From: Haloarcula sp. H-GB4
GTDB lineage: Archaea > Halobacteriota > Halobacteria > Halobacteriales > Haloarculaceae
DNA: 64,000 nucleotides
Reading direction: 5' to 3'
Assembly (NCBI RefSeq): GCF_030848575.1
Contig: NZ_JAVDDX010000001.1
Location: 248,001 to 312,000 of the forward strand
In this document: positions 59,846 through 64,000 of the stretch, one piece after another
Numbering within the stretch: the first letter of the stretch is position 1
Layout of the letters: each line of letters begins with the position of its first letter
Notes under the pieces: generated by a model
Database searches by the model: none
Seen by the model: the letters and a program-made list of their open reading frames with translations, nothing else
What the model was told of the DNA's origin: nothing
Position numbers and translations under genes: made by a program

Positions 59846-59931
59846 CTGTCTACCGATTACAGTGGGCTTACTAGAGCGTCTCCGGGAAGCGTCCACGGCC
59901 GTTTGTGTCGGTGCTCTTGCTTCGCGTATAG

Positions 59932-60240
59932 TCACGGACGAACGGGTCCGGTGTGAACATACACGTCTCCGGTTCCGGTCACAGTCACTCTGTAGTCACC
60001 CAGCTGAAACGAGAGCGAGACGGCGCTGTCCGGCTCTGACAAATGGCTGAATAGCTGGTCAAGCGCGTCTGGATCGAGCGTCTCGATGAGGGGTGATAGC
60101 TCTATCGCCTCCTGATCAGCCGCGATTGCGACCGTCTGTACGACCGCTACTGATGGTGAGACTGCGTTCCAGTCGAACTCCGCGTGGAGCGTGTCCGGAT
60201 TGTCGGATGTCCGGTCGGGCCGTCTGTCGGACCCACTCAT
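59932..60240 (-). CDS. HalOD1 output-domain protein
   Basis: A protein of 102 residues matching the haloarchaeal output domain HalOD1: Ser-Val-Ala-Val-Val-Gln-Thr-Val-Ala, the Leu-Ser-Pro-Leu-Ile-Glu-Thr-Leu-Asp-Pro-Asp-Ala-Leu-Asp motif and the beta strand near the end. HalOD1 proteins often act as stand-alone modules of phosphorelay systems. Leaderless-looking start at 60240 with an AT-rich promoter upstream. Confidence 0.8.
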   Translation of the reverse strand: MSGSDRRPDRTSDNPDTLHAEFDWNAVSPSVAVVQTVAIAADQEAIELSPLIETLDPDALDQLFSHLSEPDSAVSLSFQLGDYRVTVTGTGDVYVHTGPVRP

Positions 60241-60763
60241 TACTAGAAATATGTTAATCAAACATCTTAATTCTATTGTCAATTCATCAGTCGGAATTAT
60301 GATGTATAAAATGAATACCTGATTACCGACTAAAAGCCGGTCAAAGTGTTTAGAACCGGTTGTAACTGGTTGTTTATGACTGCAAAATGATATAATAGCT
60401 ATCCGTTAGACTTTCTATTCCAGGCGTACCGCTTGAACCCTGCGCGTACAGTTTTCGTGAAAGTGGCACGCAGCAGATGTGGTTGGGACACATAGGACGC
60501 TGCGTGCCAACTAACTCTACTCTGGACCGATGTATAACAGTTGTGTGATTAACTGAGTAAACAAGGGCACGGCATCGGAGCGGCCGACACGCAGACCAGT
60601 ACCTGCGACAACTGGTGCCGTGCTGTCATAATGCGCTCCGAACCCGCACCGAGCGGCGCTAACTCAGGTGAGAGCCGACAGTGTGGCAGTAACAACGTCT
60701 TTTACCTGTGGGCATCATCTCCCTACATATCCTCGGCTTCCACCGAGATGAAGGTTGGGACAC
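60241..60763. other. AT-rich intergenic region with hairpin and repeated word
   Basis: About 520 bases between the HalOD1 gene (minus) and the TrmB-like gene (plus); 60241-60420 is much lower in GC than the genes. No gene seen. It has a perfect ten-pair inverted repeat (60465-60508) and a 13-base word, GGTTGGGACACAT, present at 60481 and again at 60753, over the TrmB-like start. Confidence 0.5.
60465..60508. repeat. Perfect 10-bp inverted repeat with repeated loop
   Basis: GGCACGCAGC (60465-60474) and GCTGCGTGCC (60499-60508) with a 24-base loop. The loop contains GGTTGGGACACAT (60481-60493), repeated at 60753-60765 directly over the start codon of the TrmB-like gene. Could form a stable RNA hairpin; no transposase near. 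Confidence 0.5.
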
Positions 60764-60765
60764 AT
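60753..60765 (+). repeat. Second copy of GGTTGGGACACAT
   Basis: Identical 13-base word to the loop of the hairpin at 60481-60493, 272 bases apart, ending within the ATG at 60764-60766. Preceding AGATG also occurs in both. Confidence 0.45.
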
Positions 60766-61573
60766 GACATCTGATGCAACACACGAAGAAGCGATCAGTT
60801 TACTGCAGGAGTTGGGCTTGAAAGAGTACGAGGCGAAGTGTTTTGTGGGACTTTCTCGGATGTCCAGCGGCACGGCCAAAGGATTGAGCGAGGTAACTGA
60901 CGTCCCAAGGACGCGCGTCTACGACGCTGTCCGGATTCTCGAAGCGAAGGGGCTTGTCGAAGTCCAGCATTCGAGCCCCCAGCAGTTCCGGGCTGTCCCA
61001 CTCTCTGAGGCCACCGAAACGCTCCGCGATCAGTACGAAGAGCGTGTCGAACGCCTCCAGTCCGCACTGAACGAGATGGGACGCATCGAATCCGACGATG
61101 ACGAGGCCGAGTTACAGGAGGTCTGGTCGCTCTCCGGGTCCGATGCTATCGAGAACCGCGCCGCGGCGATCAGCAAGGACGCGACCGACGAAGTGGTCCT
61201 CGTCATCGCTTCCGAAGCGGTCCTCACCGACCCGCTGATTGAGCAACTCAATTCGCTTGACGCGAGCACCGACCTCATCGTCGGGACTGGGTCCGCCTTG
61301 ATACGGGATCGCGTGGAACAGGAAATCCCACGTGCCACCGCGTTCCTGTCGGAACTGGACTGGCTTCACAGTGGAATGACGCCAGAAGAGGACGCTGCCG
61401 TCGGACGACTGCTGCTCGTCGATCGGTCGGCAATGCTCGTCAGCTCAATCGACCCACAGACTGGCGATGAACAGGCCATCTTCGCGACCGGACTCAGGAA
61501 CGGACTCATCGTCATCGCACGCCGCCTCCTCTCACAGGGCGTCGTGGAGATGACTCCACTAGAGCAAGATTAG
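60764..61573 (+). CDS. TrmB-family transcriptional regulator, second copy
   Basis: A protein of 269 residues with a TrmB winged helix (Gly-Leu-Lys-Glu-Tyr-Glu-Ala-Lys-Cys-Phe near residue 21), a coiled-coil linker (about 85-110) and a PLD-like C-terminal domain. It is clearly related to the TrmB-like protein at 37.8 kb but differs in the sensor part. Ligand and targets unknown. The ATG at 60764 is chosen; upstream TTG at 60755 gives a three-residue extension. A 13-base word repeated 272 bases upstream lies over the start. Confidence 0.85.
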   Translation: MTSDATHEEAISLLQELGLKEYEAKCFVGLSRMSSGTAKGLSEVTDVPRTRVYDAVRILEAKGLVEVQHSSPQQFRAVPLSEATETLRDQYEERVERLQSALNEMGRIESDDDEAELQEVWSLSGSDAIENRAAAISKDATDEVVLVIASEAVLTDPLIEQLNSLDASTDLIVGTGSALIRDRVEQEIPRATAFLSELDWLHSGMTPEEDAAVGRLLLVDRSAMLVSSIDPQTGDEQAIFATGLRNGLIVIARRLLSQGVVEMTPLEQD

Positions 61574-61609
61574 CGAGCCATGTGCACGGGCCGTCACCGC
61601 CCACTTCTC

Positions 61610-61797
61610 TCACTCGTCGTGATACTCGGCGAGGCACACAAGTAGTGGTCGAAGCCGCTGATACTCCGGGCCGCGTGTTACGCAGTGGGTCTCTCGGTCC
61701 CACTCAATGAGTCCCATCTCCGCCAGTTTCGGGAAATGCTAATGGTAGAATGCAACAGAGTCAGCCAGTAACGGACCACTGTCGTGAGCGCAGCGGG
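61610..61797 (-). pseudogene. Broken DUF7344-type winged-helix gene
   Basis: Minus strand reads Leu-Leu-Ala-Asp-Ser-Val-Ala-Phe-Tyr-His, then an in-frame TAG (61740 region), then His-Phe-Pro-Lys-Leu-Ala-Glu-Met-Gly-Leu-Ile-Glu-Trp-Asp and on to TGA at 61612-61610. This fits the haloarchaeal DUF7344 winged-helix type, whose wing has Tyr-His-x-His-Leu-Pro-Lys-Leu. The N-terminal part before residue 1 of this fragment is missing and one codon is a stop. So it is a remnant of a regulator. Confidence 0.75.
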
Positions 61798-62023
61798 CCA
61801 GTGACGCACCTACCACTGCCTACTGTTGCCTCAAAATGGTTGGATCGGCGGTGTGATGGACAGGCGCCGCCTCCGCCTTGTTTTGGCCGTCTTCCGGGCC
61901 GACGCCAAACCGGTGTGACCGAGTCAGCAAGTCACACTCCGGGGACGGTCTGCCCGCAGGTCAGCTTTCGTTGCCGTTGTGCCGACGAAAGTGACGTGAC
62001 TCGCGTTCTTCGTCTTCGTCAAG

Positions 62024-62054
62024 CTTGAGAAGCTCACTTCGTTCGCCTCTCAAG
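62024..62054. terminator. First of two hairpins downstream of dnaK
   Basis: CTTGAGA (62024-62030) and TCTCAAG (62048-62054) form a seven-pair stem with a 17-base loop. It lies 60 bases past the dnaK stop (minus strand). Loop sequence GCTCACTTCGTTCGC is of the kind seen in haloarchaeal intergenic repeats. Confidence 0.45.
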
Positions 62055-62058
62055 ACAC

Positions 62059-62086
62059 CGATAGACTCGCTAACGCTCGTCTATCG
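62059..62086. terminator. Second hairpin downstream of dnaK
   Basis: CGATAGAC (62059-62066) and GTCTATCG (62079-62086), eight pairs around a 12-base loop, 28 bases past the dnaK stop. Together with the first it may end the abundant dnaK transcript. Confidence 0.45.
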
Positions 62087-62113
62087 AGCCGAGGAAAGCT
62101 CTTCGGACTCGTT

Positions 62114-64000
62114 TCACTCGTCTTCGTCGCTTTCCTCGACGTCTTCGAAGTCGGCGTCGACGTACTCTTCGCCTTGCCCGGCCGTGCCGCCCGCTGCGCC
62201 GCCCGGTCCAGCAGCACCGCCGGGGCCGGCCGCGCCACCCGGACCAGCGCCCGCGGCGCCGCCTGCGGCCTGCTGGGCCTGATCCTGATACATCTGCTTC
62301 CCGATTTCCTGCAGTTCCTCGCTCAGGGTTTCGGTGACCTCTTCGTAGTCCTCTTTCGTGGCGTCCTCGTCTTCGAGAACTTCCTCAACGTCCTCGATCT
62401 TCGCTTCGATGTCAGACTGGAGGTCTTCGTCGATCTCTTCTTCGTTTTCTTCGAGGAGCGTCTCGGCACGGCGGACGGACGCCTCGGCCTCGTTGCGCGC
62501 TTCGATGCGCTCGCGGCGCTGCTCGTCCTCTTCGGCGTGCTGTTCGGCCTCCTGTTGCATCTCCTCGATCTGATCGTCGGAGAGGCCAGCACCGCCTTCG
62601 ATGGTGATGTCCTCTTTGTTGCCCGAGCCCTTGTCCTCGGCTTCGACGTTGACGATGCCGTTCTCGTCGATGTTGAACGACACCTCGATCTGGGGCGTGC
62701 CTGCGGGAGCCGGTGGGATGCCCGAAAGTGCGAACGCGCCAAGCAGTTCGTTCTCCTCGGCGATCTCACGCTCGCCCTGGAAGACGCGGATCTGGACCTG
62801 CGTCTGGTTGCCTTGGGCGGTCGTGAAGATCTTCGACTCCTCGGTCGGAATGGTTGTGTTCTTGTCGATGAGTCGCTCGAACAGGCCACCCTTGACCTCG
62901 ACACCCAGCGAGAGCGGCGTCACGTCGAGCAGGACGATGTCGTCCACGTCGCCCGAAAGGACGCCGGCCTGAATGGCCGCGCCCAGCGCGACGGCCTCGT
63001 CGGGATTGACGTTCTTCTTGGGCTCCTGCCCGGTCATCTCCTCGACCTGGTCCTGCACTTGGGGCATCCGCGTCGAGCCACCGACGAGGATGACCTCGTC
63101 AATGTCGCTCTTGGTGTAGTCCGCGTCGGCAAGCGCCTGCTCCGTCGGGCCGACGGTGCGCTCGATGAGGTCCTCGGTGAGGGACTCGAACTTCGCGCGC
63201 GTGATCTTCTGTTCGAGGTCCAGCGGACCGTCATCCGTAGTCGCAATGAACGGGAGGTTGATGCGGGTCTCCTTGCGCGAGGAAAGCTCGATCTTGGCTT
63301 CCTCGGCGGCCTCGGTCAGGCGCTGGAGGGCCTGCCGGTCGTCGCGCAGGTCGACGCCATGTTCGGCCTCGAACTCGTCGGCAAGGTAGTCGATGATGGC
63401 GTGGTCCCAGTCGTCGCCACCGAGGTCGTTGTCACCGTTGGTCGCGACAACTTCGTAGACGCCCCCGCCTAGGTCGAGGATGGAGACGTCGAAGGTCCCG
63501 CCACCGAGGTCGTACACGAGGACGGTCTGGTCGGACTCATCGTCGAGGCCGTAGGCCATCGCGGCCGCGGTCGGCTCATTGACGATCCGTTCGACCTCGA
63601 AGCCGGCGATTTCGCCAGCGTCCTTGGTCGCTTGGCGCTGGCGGTCGTTGAAGTAGGCCGGAACCGTAATAACGGCCTTCTCGATTTCGTCGCCGAGGTA
63701 CTCCTCAGCGTCGTGTTTGATCTTCTGGAGGATCATCGCCGAGACCTGCTCGGGGGTGTACTCCTCCCCGTCCAGTTCGACCGAGTAGTCGTCCTCGCCC
63801 ATGTGGCGCTTGATCGACTGGATGGTCTCGTCGGGGTTCTTTATCGCTTGGTTCTTCGCCGGTTTCCCGACAAGCCGCTCACCGTCGTCGAACGCGACAA
63901 CGGACGGTGTTGTCCGCTCGCCTTCGCCGTTGACAATGATTTCAGGGTCGCCACCTTCCATGACCGCGAACGCGCTGTTCGTGGTCCCAAGGTCGATACC
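62114..64000 (-). CDS. dnaK: Chaperone DnaK, N terminus cut by window end
   Basis: 628 residues are visible; the gene runs past 64000. The last visible residues (reading in) begin Gly-Ile-Asp-Leu-Gly-Thr-Thr-Asn-Ser, the phosphate-1 motif of Hsp70, so only a few codons are missing. The Asp-Leu-Gly-Gly-Gly-Thr-Phe-Asp and Val-Gly-Gly-Ser-Thr-Arg motifs are present, then the substrate domain and a Gly/Ala/Pro-rich tail ending acidic (Asp-Glu-Asp-Glu). Long open frames on the other strand over this gene are codon-bias shadows. Confidence 0.96.
   Translation of the reverse strand, partial: GIDLGTTNSAFAVMEGGDPEIIVNGEGERTTPSVVAFDDGERLVGKPAKNQAIKNPDETIQSIKRHMGEDDYSVELDGEEYTPEQVSAMILQKIKHDAEEYLGDEIEKAVITVPAYFNDRQRQATKDAGEIAGFEVERIVNEPTAAAMAYGLDDESDQTVLVYDLGGGTFDVSILDLGGGVYEVVATNGDNDLGGDDWDHAIIDYLADEFEAEHGVDLRDDRQALQRLTEAAEEAKIELSSRKETRINLPFIATTDDGPLDLEQKITRAKFESLTEDLIERTVGPTEQALADADYTKSDIDEVILVGGSTRMPQVQDQVEEMTGQEPKKNVNPDEAVALGAAIQAGVLSGDVDDIVLLDVTPLSLGVEVKGGLFERLIDKNTTIPTEESKIFTTAQGNQTQVQIRVFQGEREIAEENELLGAFALSGIPPAPAGTPQIEVSFNIDENGIVNVEAEDKGSGNKEDITIEGGAGLSDDQIEEMQQEAEQHAEEDEQRRERIEARNEAEASVRRAETLLEENEEEIDEDLQSDIEAKIEDVEEVLEDEDATKEDYEEVTETLSEELQEIGKQMYQDQAQQAAGGAAGAGPGGAAGPGGAAGPGGAAGGTAGQGEEYVDADFEDVEESDEDE

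Larger units (their letters stand above)
61574..62113. other. Intergenic region with pseudogene and tandem hairpins
   Basis: Holds the broken winged-helix gene (61610-61797) and two hairpins near the end (62024-62054 and 62059-62086). Between 61800 and 62020 I see no gene. Confidence 0.6.

Noticed and set aside
60465-60508. Insertion sequence end or terminal repeat
   Set aside because: No transposase and no target duplication; arms are 24 bases apart, not at element ends.
62174-63472. Long plus-strand open frame (432 codons) over dnaK
   Set aside because: It is the mirror of a GC-rich, strongly biased gene; the minus strand gives an unmistakable Hsp70.
1-64000. CRISPR array or defence island
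   Set aside because: No regularly spaced repeats and no cas, restriction or toxin-antitoxin genes seen.

Overview
The window is a stretch of a haloarchaeal chromosome, most likely from a Haloarcula-like organism. The evidence is high GC with strongly acidic, Asp/Glu-rich proteins, twin-arginine lipoprotein signals, genes that start with little or no leader, two CetZ tubulin-family genes, a halocyanin, HalX and HalOD1 signalling proteins, archaeosine and F420 pathway genes, and haloarchaeal small zinc-ribbon proteins. I count about 77 protein genes (the first and last cut by the window edges), two tRNA genes, one clear pseudogene and several operator-like or terminator-like inverted repeats. 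I see no CRISPR array, complete insertion sequence, prophage, rRNA or replication origin.

Layout. 1-6.6 kb: a GIDE-like membrane protein tail, a VanZ-like protein, the archaeosine radical SAM enzyme, a small zinc protein, and a ModE-type regulator divergent from a molybdate/tungstate ABC transporter. 6.7-11.5 kb: purine genes purQ, purS, a purU-like gene and purC, interrupted by a two-gene signalling pair whose receiver and RecA-like domains have both lost key residues. 11.6-18 kb: a cation exchanger, then cofH facing a tightly overlapping cluster cetZ1 - secreted coiled-coil protein - cofC - cofG (F420 synthesis plus cytoskeleton). 18-23.5 kb: an epimerase-like protein, tmk, a TrkA potassium regulator flanked by two stand-alone Lrp/AsnC sensor-domain genes, tRNA-Leu(UAA) and small haloarchaeal proteins. 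23.4-30.5 kb: a five-gene peptide ABC transporter operon. 30.7-38.6 kb: a three-cysteine ferredoxin with a MOSC protein, a cyclophilin, an epoxide-hydrolase-like enzyme, a TrpD2-like protein, a fused siroheme decarboxylase (AhbA-AhbB), a HalX response regulator, MptA and a TrmB-like regulator.

38.6-50 kb: a DUF255 protein, a cytochrome P450, FxsA, tRNA-Ile(GAU) followed by a lower-GC non-coding stretch and a methyltransferase, a lipoprotein, an arsenate-reductase-like protein, a DUF4013 membrane protein, NreA (DNA repair, PCNA-binding tail), RNase HI with an overlapping partner, and a PadR/RosR-like regulator. 50-64 kb: inorganic pyrophosphatase, an alkaline-phosphatase-superfamily hydrolase, cetZ2, a small winged-helix regulator with a compound palindromic promoter, an SRPBCC protein, a halocyanin, a truncated adenylate-forming enzyme, a MazG-like protein, dnaJ, a pilin-like protein, a HalOD1 protein, a TrmB-like regulator, a broken DUF7344-type gene and dnaK.

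How the parts connect. Several cofactor routes are represented: molybdenum/tungsten uptake and a MOSC protein, F420 (CofG, CofH, CofC), folate/archaeosine (MptA, RaSEA) and haem (AhbAB). The most interesting leads are the TrkA gene between two amino-acid-sensor-type genes with three palindromes in its promoter region, the cetZ1-F420 overlap cluster, the shared C-terminal tail of the two CetZ proteins, the inverted copy of the tRNA-Leu 3' end, and the compound operator in front of the winged-helix gene at 54 kb. I did not find one obviously new multi-gene system; these are separate leads.
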